A stretch of DNA of 36,540 nucleotides from an uncultured beta proteobacterium (GCA_903886975.1 CAISOB010000010.1:1-36540); one strand, 5' to 3'; shown: positions 1 through 8,574, counted from the stretch's first letter. The notes: generated by a model not told the origin, from the sequence alone. Made by a program: numbers and translations.

Positions 1-40
1 CGGCCCGCCTCACTTTGGCGTATAGGTCCACTTTGTACAT
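1..40 (-). CDS. IS21-type transposase (IstA) N-terminus, partial
   Basis: Reading leftward from an ATG at 38-40, thirteen codons are visible before the window ends: MYKVDLYAKVRRA. This resembles the start of IstA transposases of the IS21 family, which often begin with a short aromatic/basic stretch ending in a VRRA-like motif before the helix-turn-helix. A purine-rich GAGGAAGG / AGAGG stretch directly upstream can serve as ribosome binding site. Only 13 residues are seen, so this is a recognition by pattern and not a domain match. If right, an insertion sequence lies immediately downstream of rfbH and may have cut the sugar-biosynthesis cluster. An unrelated gene start is possible. Confidence 0.45.
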   Translation of the reverse strand, partial: MYKVDLYAKVRRA

Positions 41-178
41 CCTCTCTGCCTTCCTCGATCCATCACAGATCAAAGATTAGGCATCAGGACTGGCTCCCAC
101 TACACCGCCACGTGGCTACCTTTCATTCCGGCATTCACAACCGGTAATGAGCAGAGAGTTGCAGCTATGAGTTACCCA
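41..178 (-). mobile_element. Putative end region of the IS21-type element
   Basis: No gene is visible between the putative istA start and the rfbH hairpin. IS21-family elements usually begin with TG and carry a leader of roughly this size before istA. Two candidate outer ends start with TG on the minus strand: TGTAGTGGGAGCC, starting at 104, and TGGGTAACTC, starting at 178. The second lies within a small inverted repeat (CTATG / CATAG). The other end of the element is outside the window, so neither the terminal repeat nor the target duplication can be confirmed. The coordinates given are an upper bound. Confidence 0.25.
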
Positions 179-182
179 TAGT

Positions 183-211
183 CTGGAACAGGCTTTAGCG
201 ACGTGTTCCAG
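183..211 (-). terminator. Stem-loop downstream of rfbH
   Basis: CTGGAACA and TGTTCCAG form a perfect 8-bp inverted repeat with a 13-nt spacer, 33 bases past the rfbH stop codon. There is no T-tract on the minus strand, so an intrinsic terminator is only one reading. A binding site or part of the neighbouring mobile element is also possible. Confidence 0.3.
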
Positions 212-243
212 GTCGGCAATAGGTACCGAAGGCGAGCTGTCTT

Positions 244-1566
244 TCAGAATCCAACCCCGAAAAACTCGTTAAGTCGATCGGCGATGTATGACAACATCTC
301 TTCGCTCAGCCCGGGCCAAACCCCGACCCAAAATGTCCGATTCATAACCGCATCGGTAACAGAGAGCTCGCCACTGACCCGATAGTTGCGACCTCTGAAA
401 TAGGGCTGACGAGTAAGATTTCCGCCAAACAACATTCGAGTATTGATCCGATATTGATCGAGATAGCGCAAGAGTTCAACTCGATCGACGCCGGCATTCT
501 CTCTGATTGAGATTGGGAAGCCAAACCACGAGGGGTCTGCATTTGGCGTGGCCGCAGGAAGAATCAGGAAGTCTTCGCAATCAGCCAAGCGATTTCTGAG
601 GTAGGCGAAATTGCTTTTCCGTTTCTGTATGAAACCCGGTAAGCGTGCAAGTTGCGCCAAACCGACTGCTGCTTGCATGTCAGTAATCTTCAGGTTGTAG
701 CCAGCATGAGCAAAGGTAAATTTGTGATCGAAGCCTTGTGGCAGGTCTCCCAGTTGCCAGTTAAAACGCTTGCCGCAAGTGTTGTCACTTCCGGGTGCGC
801 AGTAGCAGTCCCGACCCCAGTCGCGGAATGAATCGATCAGCGTTTTCAACTCGCTGTTGTTGGTAAAAACTGCGCCTCCTTCGCCCATCGTTATATGATG
901 GGCGGGGTAGAAGCTGAGCGTACCGATATCGCCGAAAGTGCCCACAATCTGTCCGTTATAAGTGGCTCCCAGCGCGTCACAGCAGTCTTCAATCAACCAT
1001 AGATTGTATTTCTGGCAGAGGTCTATAACTGTCTTCAAATCGAATGGATTGCCCAGCGTGTGCGCAAGAAACACGGCCTTGGTCTTGTGCGTGATGGCGG
1101 CCTCAATCAGTGAGGCATTAATGTTGTAGGTCGGCAATTCAATGTCGATGAAGACCGGGATCGCTCCAAATTGCAATATGGGATTGACTGTTGTCGGGAA
1201 CGCCGCCGCAACGCTGATTACTTCGTCGCCCGCCTGTATCGCTCTTGCACCGAGCTTTGGCGATGTTAGGGCTGAGAAAGCGAGCAAATTGGCCGACGAG
1301 CCGGAGTTAACAGTCGATACGAAACTGGCTCCGATAAATTTTCCGAGCGCTTTTTCGAACGAGTCGTTGTAGCGTCCGGTGGTTAGCCAGCCATCAAGTG
1401 AAGCGTCAACTAAGTACTCAAGTTCGGTTGTACCAAGGACCTTGCCGGCGGCATGTAACCATTGCTGCCCGGGTTCAAATGCATGCGGAGAATACTGTAA
1501 CGTGGCGTACTGGCGCGTCAGTTCCAGGATTTGTGCCCGCAGAGTGTCCTTAGTGGCTGTGCTCAT
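244..1566 (-). CDS. rfbH: CDP-4-dehydro-6-deoxyglucose 3-dehydratase (RfbH/E1)
   Basis: The 440-residue product is the PMP- and iron-sulfur-dependent C-3 dehydratase (E1) of CDP-3,6-dideoxyhexose synthesis for O-antigen or surface polysaccharide. It has the DegT/DnrJ/EryC1/StrS aminotransferase fold. The usual PLP lysine is replaced by histidine in [14 protein letters not shown] (residues 218-231), the hallmark of E1. The [2Fe-2S] ligand pattern known for E1, C-X57-C-X-C-X7-C, is met exactly by C196, C254, C256 and C264. The ATG at 1564-1566 is chosen because it overlaps the upstream stop by one base (TGATG), which implies translational coupling; a TTG two codons earlier is less likely. The gene is last in rfbF-SDR-rfbH. 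An E3-type reductase partner is not in the window. Base composition is lower in GC than in the metabolic genes to the right. Confidence 0.93.
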   Translation of the reverse strand: MSTATKDTLRAQILELTRQYATLQYSPHAFEPGQQWLHAAGKVLGTTELEYLVDASLDGWLTTGRYNDSFEKALGKFIGASFVSTVNSGSSANLLAFSALTSPKLGARAIQAGDEVISVAAAFPTTVNPILQFGAIPVFIDIELPTYNINASLIEAAITHKTKAVFLAHTLGNPFDLKTVIDLCQKYNLWLIEDCCDALGATYNGQIVGTFGDIGTLSFYPAHHITMGEGGAVFTNNSELKTLIDSFRDWGRDCYCAPGSDNTCGKRFNWQLGDLPQGFDHKFTFAHAGYNLKITDMQAAVGLAQLARLPGFIQKRKSNFAYLRNRLADCEDFLILPAATPNADPSWFGFPISIRENAGVDRVELLRYLDQYRINTRMLFGGNLTRQPYFRGRNYRVSGELSVTDAVMNRTFWVGVWPGLSEEMLSYIADRLNEFFGVGF

Positions 1567-2603
1567 CAGCAACTCCAGCGAAGCGCGCTATCCAATTTGC
1601 CCTGCGCCTTCCACTCTTCGATCTGCAAAAGGCGGGTATAGGTTGGTGATTGGAAAGTCGCGTAAGTAAGTCCGCAGGAAATGAATGCTCTTCGCAGTTC
1701 ATCAATGCCTCGATCCAAACTCCATGTGGAATGAAACCCAAGGATTCGTTGAGCCTTCTCGAAGCTAACCATATAATTCCTTGTGTCATTGGCGTTGGCT
1801 TGAGCGATGCTGATCGAGCAGGCTGGATAGTAGTGTTGAACATGTTCAGCGATGCTGCGAATCTGAAAGTTTTCGCTACTGTCACCGATATTGAAGGCTT
1901 GGGCACAAACCTCGGCATCCCGCGCTTGCAGAGCGAGCAAGATGCCTCGGCAGATGTCGCGCACGTGAACCAATGGTCGCCAAGGCGTTCCATCGCCAAG
2001 AATCCGAATGTTGTTTGTGGTATGTGCGTATCCGGTCAAGCTATTGACGACAATATCAAAGCGCATTCGAGGAGACAGACCAAAAGCCGTGGCATTCCGC
2101 AAAAAGACCGGGCAGAAATGAGTATCGGCCAAGCCGGTCAAGGCGTTCTCAGTCATGATTTTGGAACGGCCATAAGCGGTTTGAGGATTGGCGGGGTCGT
2201 CCTCAGTCAATATCCGATCGGCTGCACCATAAAGCGAGCATGAACTCGCATAAACAAAGCGTTTCGCACCGGCAGATTTTGCGGCCTGTGCAAGATGTTC
2301 GCTCGCTAAGAAATTTACTTCCATAGTAAGCGTTTCATCCAGCTTTCCCAGGGGATCGTTACTCAAAGCCGCCAAATGCACGACGGCATCAAAGTTCTCG
2401 AAGTCCGCCGGTGTAAGGTCACGGATATCTTTTCTGACGACGGGCCAATTTTCGCTGTAAGAACCGTCAAGATTCCCGTGTGCGTAATAACAGCAATCAA
2501 GACCTGTCGCATGCCATCCCGCTTCCAATAGCATGGGCATCAAAACGCTACCGATATAGCCTTCGGACCCGGTTACCAAGACATTCTTATTGTTCACTGC
2601 CAT
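1566..2603 (-). CDS. Extended SDR NAD-dependent epimerase/dehydratase of CDP-sugar cluster
   Basis: The 345-residue product is an extended short-chain dehydrogenase/reductase. It has a Rossmann motif GSEGYIG (residues 12-18), a serine-rich SSCSLYG near residue 120, and the catalytic pair Y144/K148 in YGRSK. Such proteins act on nucleotide-bound sugars as 4-epimerases, 4,6-dehydratases or 4-ketoreductases. It lies between rfbF and rfbH, where the pathway needs a CDP-glucose 4,6-dehydratase and a final 4-reductase, but the N-terminus does not read like classical RfbG, so the exact reaction is open. The ATG at 2601-2603 overlaps the end of rfbF by 10 bp and is preferred over a GTG ten codons upstream, which would extend into rfbF without a better ribosome site. 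The stop overlaps the rfbH start. Confidence 0.8.
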   Translation of the reverse strand: MAVNNKNVLVTGSEGYIGSVLMPMLLEAGWHATGLDCCYYAHGNLDGSYSENWPVVRKDIRDLTPADFENFDAVVHLAALSNDPLGKLDETLTMEVNFLASEHLAQAAKSAGAKRFVYASSCSLYGAADRILTEDDPANPQTAYGRSKIMTENALTGLADTHFCPVFLRNATAFGLSPRMRFDIVVNSLTGYAHTTNNIRILGDGTPWRPLVHVRDICRGILLALQARDAEVCAQAFNIGDSSENFQIRSIAEHVQHYYPACSISIAQANANDTRNYMVSFEKAQRILGFHSTWSLDRGIDELRRAFISCGLTYATFQSPTYTRLLQIEEWKAQGKLDSALRWSC

Positions 2604-3364
2604 ATTTTCCACGGCGCGCGGCCTGTTATCCACAATTCTTCGAGAAGTGCTTTATCGCGGAGCGTGTCCATTGCCTGCCAGAATCCATGATGGCGCAGGG
2701 CTAAGAGTTGCCCATCTCGAGCCAAGTCATTTATCGGCTCCCGCTCCCATAAAGTGTCATCGCCTGCGATATAGTCCAGAGCTTCGGGCGAGAGCACGAA
2801 AAAACCACCATTGATCCAGCCGCCGTCGCCGCGAGGCTTTTCCTGAAAGCCCAGGACATTCTGGTCGTCAAGATCCAGCAGTCCCCAGCGACCCGGGGGC
2901 TGAATCGCAGTTATGGTCGCCAAGTGTCCATGTTCGTTGTGAAAGGAAATGAGCGCGGAGATATTCACATCGCTGAGGCCATCTCCATAAGTCATGCAGA
3001 AAGGACCTTCGTCGAGGTAGCTGCGAATTCGTCTCAATCGACCTCCCGTTTGCGTATTGTCGCCGGTGTCGACGAGTGTAATGCGCCACGGTTCCGATTT
3101 GTTTTGGTGCACCTCGATCTTGTTCTTTTCCAAGTCAATTGTTACGTCCGATGAGTGCAGGAAATAGTTCGCGAAAAATTCCTTGATCATGTAGCCCTTA
3201 TACCCTAGGCAGACAATGAAGTCATTGACGCCATGGGCAGAGTAAGTCTTCATGATGTGCCACAGGATTGGTTTGCCACCGATTTCCACCATCGGTTTCG
3301 GGCGTAAGACGGTTTCTTCGGCGAGTCGCGTGCCGAGGCCGCCTGCAAGGATAACGGCTTTCAC
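2594..3364 (-). CDS. rfbF: Glucose-1-phosphate cytidylyltransferase
   Basis: The enzyme makes CDP-glucose from CTP and glucose-1-phosphate, the first step of CDP-dideoxyhexose synthesis, in the cytoplasm. The 256-residue protein has the nucleotidyltransferase signature [14 protein letters not shown] at the N-terminus, [18 protein letters not shown] next, then YGDGLSDV and [18 protein letters not shown], all typical of RfbF. Length matches the family. The start is GTG (3362-3364); no in-frame ATG is available and the next Met is internal to conserved sequence. It is first of the three-gene rfb unit and overlaps the SDR by 10 bp. Glucose-1-phosphate for it can be supplied by pgm elsewhere in the window. 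Confidence 0.95.
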   Translation of the reverse strand: MKAVILAGGLGTRLAEETVLRPKPMVEIGGKPILWHIMKTYSAHGVNDFIVCLGYKGYMIKEFFANYFLHSSDVTIDLEKNKIEVHQNKSEPWRITLVDTGDNTQTGGRLRRIRSYLDEGPFCMTYGDGLSDVNISALISFHNEHGHLATITAIQPPGRWGLLDLDDQNVLGFQEKPRGDGGWINGGFFVLSPEALDYIAGDDTLWEREPINDLARDGQLLALRHHGFWQAMDTLRDKALLEELWITGRAPWKIWQ

Positions 3365-3457
3365 AGCACTATCGCTTTCCGCTTGAGTGAATAGAATGGT
3401 CGGCGTCCGGTAGTAAGCGCCTGCATAGTCAACTCTTATGTCGCTGACAAAAGCATA

Positions 3458-3487
3458 AGAATATCCTCATTTGGCTGCTGGTACCAA
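3458..3487 (-). promoter_or_regulatory. Weak candidate promoter for rfbF
   Basis: On the minus strand TTGGTA (3482-3487) and TATTCT (3458-3463) sit 18 bp apart, about 95 bases before the rfbF start. Each matches four of six sigma-70 consensus positions. The 185-bp gap between sixA and rfbF shows no other clear signal. This is a pattern match only. Confidence 0.2.
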
Positions 3488-3549
3488 ATCCAAAAGACTG
3501 ACTTTGGGCAGAGATTCGCGGTCTATGGCAAGCCGAAGTGCGACCACCA

Positions 3550-4014
3550 TCAAGTCAAATCCGCTGACAATGCCGCTCTCAAAATTGTCTGCGTCTCGCC
3601 TCGGCGCGTGCGGTTGGAAAACCACCAGAGCGCGCCTTTCTTGATTGACCAATCGGCCTCGGCGCCCGAGAGGAGCAGGGCAGCGGTCTGGCCGAGGACC
3701 GGTTGATGACCGACGACGAGTACTGCGTTATTGCCTATATTTCCGCCCTCCGGCCAGCCGATAGCTGCCAGGAGGTTGGCCGGGCTACTGTCGGCGCTGA
3801 GGCGCTTGTCGGTGGCGAAAGCCGGGCTCAGCGCCGTGGCGGTTTGCTGGCACCGCAATGCCGGACTGCTCAGGATGCGCAGCTTGTTTGGCGCGTGCTG
3901 CTTGAGCCATCCCGCGACTTGCTGGGCCTGTTTCTCGCCGCGCGCAGTGAGCTTGCGTTTGAGGTCGGGGATACCCTCTTCGGCCTCGGCGTGGCGCCAC
4001 AGCAGCAGATCCAT
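3550..4014 (-). CDS. sixA: Phosphohistidine phosphatase SixA
   Basis: A 154-residue histidine-phosphatase-superfamily protein, normal length for SixA. Members remove phosphate from phosphohistidine, for example on histidine-phosphotransfer domains or PTS components. The catalytic RHG-type motif is LLWRHAEA with H8; the second catalytic histidine is H103 in VVGHQPVLG; SSPALRCQQTA carries the conserved arginine region. The start at 4012-4014 is chosen because the RH motif must lie near the N-terminus and because AAGGAA precedes it by about eight bases; upstream in-frame Met codons would add an unconserved tail. It diverges from the SDR gene at 4208 and stands apart from the rfb genes in base composition. 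Its actual substrate cannot be told from sequence. Confidence 0.85.
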   Translation of the reverse strand: MDLLLWRHAEAEEGIPDLKRKLTARGEKQAQQVAGWLKQHAPNKLRILSSPALRCQQTATALSPAFATDKRLSADSSPANLLAAIGWPEGGNIGNNAVLVVGHQPVLGQTAALLLSGAEADWSIKKGALWWFSNRTRRGETQTILRAALSADLT

Positions 4015-4207
4015 TCGCGTTTCCTTTTCGGCGAAAGGCTGCATCGTGACCGGCGATTGTTGCATGGATATTTCTCTCGGCTGGCGACGGACCATTGTGG
4101 CATTGGTGACCGCGCGAGGCAAGCATAGGCTGGCGTGCGCGAGATCATTGGCGAGAAAAGGCGGATAATACGCGCGATTTAACGATCACCCAAAGGGAGA
4201 ACAAGGC

Positions 4208-5065
4208 ATGACAAACAACAATTCCAGGCGCAGCGAAAAACCCGTCTGGTTCATCACCGGTTGCTCGACGGGCTTCGGCCGCGAGCTCGCGCGGCATCTG
4301 CTCGCCCAAGGCTACCGCACCGTGGTCACGGCGCGCAAACCGGCCGATTTGAGTGATTTTGAGGGGCTTGCCGACGCGTTGATTCTCAAGCTCGACGTGA
4401 CCGTGCAGGATCAGGTCGACGCCGCGGTCAAGGCGGCTCTGGAGAGATTCGGGCGCATCGACGTGCTGGTCAATAACGCCGGCCTGGGTTATTTCGGCGC
4501 GGTCGAAGAGAGCGAAGAAGACGAGGTGCGCTGGATGTTCGAAGTCAACGTTTTCGGTCTCGGGCGCATGATCCGCGCGGCACTGCCGGCGATGCGCAAA
4601 CAGCGCAGCGGGTTCATCGTCAATCTGTCGTCGATCGCCGGCATTCATTCCTTCCCCGGCCTCGGCTACTACAACGCGACGAAGTTCGCAGTCGAAGGAT
4701 TGTCGGCGGCGCTATGGCAGGAAGTCGAGCCGCTCGGCATCAAGGTCATGGTCGTCGAGCCGAGCGGCTTTCGCACCGATTGGGCCGGGCGTTCGGCCAA
4801 TGAAAGCCGCGAGCAGATCGCCGATTACCTGCCGACCGCCGGTCTCAAGCGCAGCCAGGTGCGGGCCGATTCGGGCAAGCAGCCGGGCGATCCGGTGCGC
4901 GCCGTGCAAGCCATCGTCAAGGCCATCGAGTCGGGCAATCCGCCGCACCACCTGCTGCTCGGCAATGGCGCATTCAAGCTGGCAATGGCCAAGGTCGAGG
5001 AACTGCGCACCGAGTTCGCTGCCTGGGAAGCGGTCGCTCGCGGCGCCGACTTTCCAAAGGCCTAA
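4208..5065 (+). CDS. Classical SDR-family oxidoreductase
   Basis: The 285-residue protein is a classical short-chain dehydrogenase. It has the cofactor loop TGCSTGFG (residues 17-24), NNAG (89-92), a catalytic serine in NLSSIAG (141/142) and Y155/K159 in YYNATK. The basic residue in VVTARK after the second beta strand fits NADP(H) preference. The substrate is unknown; relatives are annotated only as SDR oxidoreductases. A strong ribosome site, AAGGGAG followed by AAGG, precedes the ATG. The gene stands alone, divergent from sixA and convergent with xth, with a strong hairpin after its stop. Confidence 0.85.
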   Translation: MTNNNSRRSEKPVWFITGCSTGFGRELARHLLAQGYRTVVTARKPADLSDFEGLADALILKLDVTVQDQVDAAVKAALERFGRIDVLVNNAGLGYFGAVEESEEDEVRWMFEVNVFGLGRMIRAALPAMRKQRSGFIVNLSSIAGIHSFPGLGYYNATKFAVEGLSAALWQEVEPLGIKVMVVEPSGFRTDWAGRSANESREQIADYLPTAGLKRSQVRADSGKQPGDPVRAVQAIVKAIESGNPPHHLLLGNGAFKLAMAKVEELRTEFAAWEAVARGADFPKA

Positions 5066-5088
5066 ATCGGAGACAGGCGGGTTGAACT

Positions 5089-5123
5089 CGGCGGCACAGC
5101 GAAACATTTTCGCCGTGCCGCCG
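5089..5123. terminator. Strong hairpin between convergent SDR and xth genes
   Basis: The arms CGGCGGCAC (5089-5097) and GTGCCGCCG (5115-5123) pair perfectly. Inside them GCGAAA (5099-5104) and TTTCGC (5108-5113) pair around a three-base loop, giving a 16-position stem with one mismatch. It lies 23 bases after the SDR stop and 18 bases after the xth stop, so it can end both transcripts. No long T-run follows on either strand, so rho-independent termination is not certain; protection from 3' decay is an alternative. Confidence 0.6.
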
Positions 5124-5141
5124 CGCTCGGTCCTCGCCGCT

Positions 5142-5906
5142 TCAATCGATATCGGCAAAAACCGGCGCGTGGTCTGACGGGCGTTCGCGCTTGCGCATCT
5201 CGCGGTCGATGCGTGACGCGCTGCAACGCTGCGCGAGCGCCGGCGAAAGCAGGATGTGGTCGATGCGCAAGCCCTGGTTCTTCTGGAAACCGAGCATGCG
5301 GTAATCCCACCAGGAAAAAGTCTTTTCGGGCTGCGCGAAGAGGCGGAAGCTGTCTTGCAAACCAAGCGCCAGCAGGCGCCGGAAGGCCGCACGTTCGGGT
5401 TCTGAACAGAGGACCTGTCCTTCCCACGCAGCCGGGTTATGCACATCGCGGTCTTCGGGGGCGATATTGAAGTCGCCGGCAATCGCGAGCTTCGGATAAA
5501 TCGCCAGTTGTTCGGCCAGCCAGGTTTCGAGCGCGGCAAGCCAGGCGAGCTTGTAAGCGTATTTTTCGCTGCCGACGCTTTGCCCGTTCGGAATGTAGGC
5601 GGAGATCACGCGGACGCCATTGATCGTCGCGGCGATCAGGCGCTTTTGCTCGCAAACAATGTGCGGATTGGCGCAAACGACCTCGGTTGCTGTCTCGCGC
5701 GAAAGAAGCGCGACGCCGTTGTAGGTTTTCTGCCCGCAGAACACCACATGATAGCCGGCCACTGCGAGCGCCTGCTGCGGAAAGTTATGGTCTTCGGCCT
5801 TGGTTTCCTGCAGACAAACGACATCGGGCTGCTGCGCGGCCAGCCAGTCGAGCAATTGCGGCAGCCGGACCTTGAGCGAGTTGACGTTCCATGCCGCCAG
5901 CCTCAT
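5142..5906 (-). CDS. xth: Exodeoxyribonuclease III
   Basis: A 254-residue ExoIII/AP-endonuclease of the endonuclease-exonuclease-phosphatase superfamily, which cleaves abasic sites and degrades 3' ends during base excision repair. Visible motifs are WNVNSLKVRL at the N-terminus, LQETK with metal ligand E34, GDFNIAP with D145/N147, LRIDHILLS, and the C-terminal SDHAPV with D245/H246. Length is as expected. The start codon overlaps the stop of the upstream thioredoxin-fold gene by four bases (ATGA), indicating coupling. The gene ends at a hairpin shared with the convergent SDR gene. Confidence 0.95.
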   Translation of the reverse strand: MRLAAWNVNSLKVRLPQLLDWLAAQQPDVVCLQETKAEDHNFPQQALAVAGYHVVFCGQKTYNGVALLSRETATEVVCANPHIVCEQKRLIAATINGVRVISAYIPNGQSVGSEKYAYKLAWLAALETWLAEQLAIYPKLAIAGDFNIAPEDRDVHNPAAWEGQVLCSEPERAAFRRLLALGLQDSFRLFAQPEKTFSWWDYRMLGFQKNQGLRIDHILLSPALAQRCSASRIDREMRKRERPSDHAPVFADID

Positions 5907-6427
5907 TTGGCAAACGCACCCGACGGCTTGCTACCGTAAGGCGCGCTCTTCGGATAGCCGGCAAGGTCGAGCAGATTGTTCCAGGCCGCAACCTCGTAGC
6001 CCTTGAATGATTGCTGACCGACGAACAGCGCCGGAATGGCCGCCTCGCTCTTGAGTTTGCTCGCCAGTTCGTTCGAGTCTTCCTGCGTGCTCAGTATCTT
6101 TTCCGTGAAGGGAACGCCGCGGCCATTGAGCAGTGCGCGCGCCTGCTGGCACATTTCGACGCAAGTTGCTGCGGTGTACAGCGTCACCGGAAATTTTTCC
6201 GCCGCCAGTCGTGTCGCGTAAGGCAGTTGCGCTTCGCCGCCCGACGTATCGCCGCTGCCCAGCTTGACGACTTGCTTGGCGCCCGGCGGCGGCGGCTGGT
6301 CGGAAAAAACGGTCAGCCCGGACGCGGGGTCGACCCAGCGGTAGGTGGCTTGCGCGCCGGCGAGGGCGCTGAACAGGATGGCGCCAAGCAAGACAGTGCC
6401 GAGAAGAACGAAACGTAGTCTGCGCAT
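5903..6427 (-). CDS. Exported DUF4124 plus glutaredoxin-like protein
   Basis: The 174-residue product has an N-terminal signal peptide (MRRLRFVLLG..., hydrophobic to about residue 22, likely cleaved near AGAQA). A DUF4124-like segment follows (YRWVDPASGLTVFSDQPPPPGAK), then a glutaredoxin-like fold from about residue 81 (VTLYTAATC) with the cis-proline at IPALFVG (P132). It is probably periplasmic and redox-active. The active-site cysteines C89 and C93 are separated by three residues (CVEMC) and not the usual two, so the standard disulfide chemistry may be altered. A GGAGAG ribosome site precedes the ATG. It lies 16 bp after prlC and overlaps xth by four bases, so the three form one unit. Confidence 0.82.
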   Translation of the reverse strand: MRRLRFVLLGTVLLGAILFSALAGAQATYRWVDPASGLTVFSDQPPPPGAKQVVKLGSGDTSGGEAQLPYATRLAAEKFPVTLYTAATCVEMCQQARALLNGRGVPFTEKILSTQEDSNELASKLKSEAAIPALFVGQQSFKGYEVAAWNNLLDLAGYPKSAPYGSKPSGAFAK

Positions 6428-6443
6428 GGTTTGACTCTCCGAT

Positions 6444-8495
6444 TTACGCGAGGATCATACCACTGTGCCGCAGCAATGCATCAACCTCGGGGTCGCGGCC
6501 GCGGAAAGCGCGGAAGTTGGCGAGCGCCGGCCGGGCGCCGCCGGCCGAGAGAATCTCGTCGAGAAAGCGTTTCCCGGTCGCCACATCGAAGGGGTCGCCG
6601 GCTTCCTCGAACGCCGCATAGCAATCCGCCGACAGAACCTCGGCCCATTTGTAGCTGTAATAACCGGCGCCATAACCGCCGGCGAAGATGTGCGAGAAGC
6701 TATTGGCGAAGCGATGCCATTCGGGCGGAACGATGACCGCGACTTCGCGCCGGACCTCGGCGAGCAGGTCGGCAACGCTGGTCGTCCCGGCCGGATCGAA
6801 ATCGCTGTGCAGGCGCAGGTCGAAGAGCGAGAACTCAAGCTGGCGTACCGTCTGCAGGCCGCTCTGGAAATTCTTCGCAGCCAGCATTTTGTCGAATAGT
6901 GCGCGCGGCAGCGGCGCGCCGGTCTCGACGTGCGCGGTCATCTGCTGCAAGACGCGCCATTCCCAGCAATAGTTCTCCATGAACTGCGAGGGCAGTTCGA
7001 CCGCGTCCCACTCCACGCCATGAATCCCGGACACGCCAAGTTCCTCGGCGCGCGTCAGCAAATGATGCAGGCCGTGGCCGGTTTCATGGAAGAGCGTAAG
7101 GACGTCGTCATGGGTGAAGGTGGCCGGAAGCGGCTTGCCGTCCCGTTCGCCGACCGGGCGCGAAAAATTGCAGTTGAGGTAGGCGACCGGTATCTGGATG
7201 CCGGCGCTTGTCCGGCGCCGCGTGATCGCATCGTCCATCCAGGCGCCGCCGCGCTTGCTGTCGCGCGCGTAAAGATCGAGATAGAACTGTCCGACCAGCT
7301 CGCCGTCCTTGCCCTCGATGCGGTAGAAGCGCACGTCATCGTGCCAGACCGCCGCGCTGTCGGGTCTGATGCGTACACCGTAGAGGGTTTCGATGACATG
7401 GAACAGGCCGGCGAGCACCTTGTCCTCGGTGAAGTACTGCTTCACTTCCTGTTCCGAGAAGGCGTAGCGCGCCTGCAGCAGCTTCTCCGAGGCGTAGGGA
7501 ATGTCCCAGGGTTCGAGCGTATCGAGCGCGAGCTCCTCCAACGCGAAGGCGCGCAGTTCGGCGATGTCCTTGTGCGCGAATGGCTTGGCCTTGGCCGCGA
7601 GATCGCGCAGAAAAGCGAGCACCTGCGTGACCGATTCGGCCATCTTCGGAACCAGCGAGACTTCGGCGTAATTGGCGTAGCCGAGAAGCTCCGCTTCCTC
7701 GCGGCGCAATTCGAGAACGCGCCGGATGAGCGGCGTGTTGTCGAGTTCGGCGGGGCCGAACTCGGCGGCGCGGGTGGCGTAAGCGCGGTACATGCGGGCG
7801 CGCAGGCGGCGGCTGTCGGCGTACTGCATCACCGGCAGATAGGACGGCATATGCAGGGTGAATTTCCAGCCGGGCAGGCCTTCTTTTTCGGCCGCTTCGC
7901 GCGCCGCCTCTTTGACATCTTCGGGCAGGCCGGCGAGTTCGGCGGCGTCGCTGATCACTTCGGAAAAAGCCTTGGTGGCGTCGAGCAGGTTCTCCGAAAA
8001 CTTGGACGCAAGGTTCGCCTGTTCTTCGGAAATCGCCTGGAAGCGCGGTTTCTTGTCGGCCGGCAGGGCAGCGCCCGAAAGGCGGAAGTCGCGGATTTCG
8101 TTGTCGATGATGCGCCGCTGCGCCGGCGACAATTTCGCGTATTGCTCGCTTGCGGCGAGCGCCTGGTACTTGGCGAAGAGCTTGAGGTTCTGGCCGAGTT
8201 CGGCGAAGTAGCGCGAGACCTCCGGCAGCATGTCGTTGTACGCGTCGCGCCATTCCGGGATGTCGTTGACTGCGTGCAAATGTCCGACGATGCCCCAGGC
8301 GCGGGATAATTGCTCGAGACTGTCGGTCAGCGGCGCGACGAATTCGGCCCAGCGTGCCGGGACGTCGTCGCCGACGAGGCGCTCGACCAGCGCGCGATTG
8401 TCCGCAAGCAGGCGGGAAATTGCCGGCCGGACGTCGGCCGGCGTGATCGCGTCAAATCGTGGCAGGCCGGAAAAATCGAGCAGGGCATTGCTCAT
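6444..8495 (-). CDS. prlC: Oligopeptidase A (M3 metallopeptidase)
   Basis: A 683-residue zinc oligopeptidase that degrades short peptides in the cytoplasm, including cleaved signal peptides. The zinc motif HETGH is at about residue 470, followed by the third-ligand region ELPSQFMENYCWE characteristic of family M3. Length fits oligopeptidase A (about 680). Two adjacent ATGs (8496-8498 and 8493-8495) follow AGGAGAGG; the second gives the more typical spacing and the family-like MSNALLDF start. An in-frame TTG further upstream is rejected. It follows the purC terminator and leads into the glutaredoxin-like gene and xth. Confidence 0.93.
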   Translation of the reverse strand: MSNALLDFSGLPRFDAITPADVRPAISRLLADNRALVERLVGDDVPARWAEFVAPLTDSLEQLSRAWGIVGHLHAVNDIPEWRDAYNDMLPEVSRYFAELGQNLKLFAKYQALAASEQYAKLSPAQRRIIDNEIRDFRLSGAALPADKKPRFQAISEEQANLASKFSENLLDATKAFSEVISDAAELAGLPEDVKEAAREAAEKEGLPGWKFTLHMPSYLPVMQYADSRRLRARMYRAYATRAAEFGPAELDNTPLIRRVLELRREEAELLGYANYAEVSLVPKMAESVTQVLAFLRDLAAKAKPFAHKDIAELRAFALEELALDTLEPWDIPYASEKLLQARYAFSEQEVKQYFTEDKVLAGLFHVIETLYGVRIRPDSAAVWHDDVRFYRIEGKDGELVGQFYLDLYARDSKRGGAWMDDAITRRRTSAGIQIPVAYLNCNFSRPVGERDGKPLPATFTHDDVLTLFHETGHGLHHLLTRAEELGVSGIHGVEWDAVELPSQFMENYCWEWRVLQQMTAHVETGAPLPRALFDKMLAAKNFQSGLQTVRQLEFSLFDLRLHSDFDPAGTTSVADLLAEVRREVAVIVPPEWHRFANSFSHIFAGGYGAGYYSYKWAEVLSADCYAAFEEAGDPFDVATGKRFLDEILSAGGARPALANFRAFRGRDPEVDALLRHSGMILA

Positions 8496-8508
8496 CATCG
8501 CCTCTCCT

Positions 8509-8540
8509 GGCAAAAATGAAATGGGCGGCCGCAGCCGCCC
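8509..8540 (-). terminator. Intrinsic terminator after purC
   Basis: On the minus strand GGGCGGC, a TGCG loop and GCCGCCC form a perfect 7-bp GC stem. It is followed by ATTTCATTTTTG, a T-rich tail. It begins 34 bases past the purC stop and ends before the prlC ribosome site, so it separates purC from prlC transcription. Confidence 0.75.
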
Positions 8541-8574
8541 ACGTTGGGTTGACCCGGTGGCCGGACGAAGGTTC

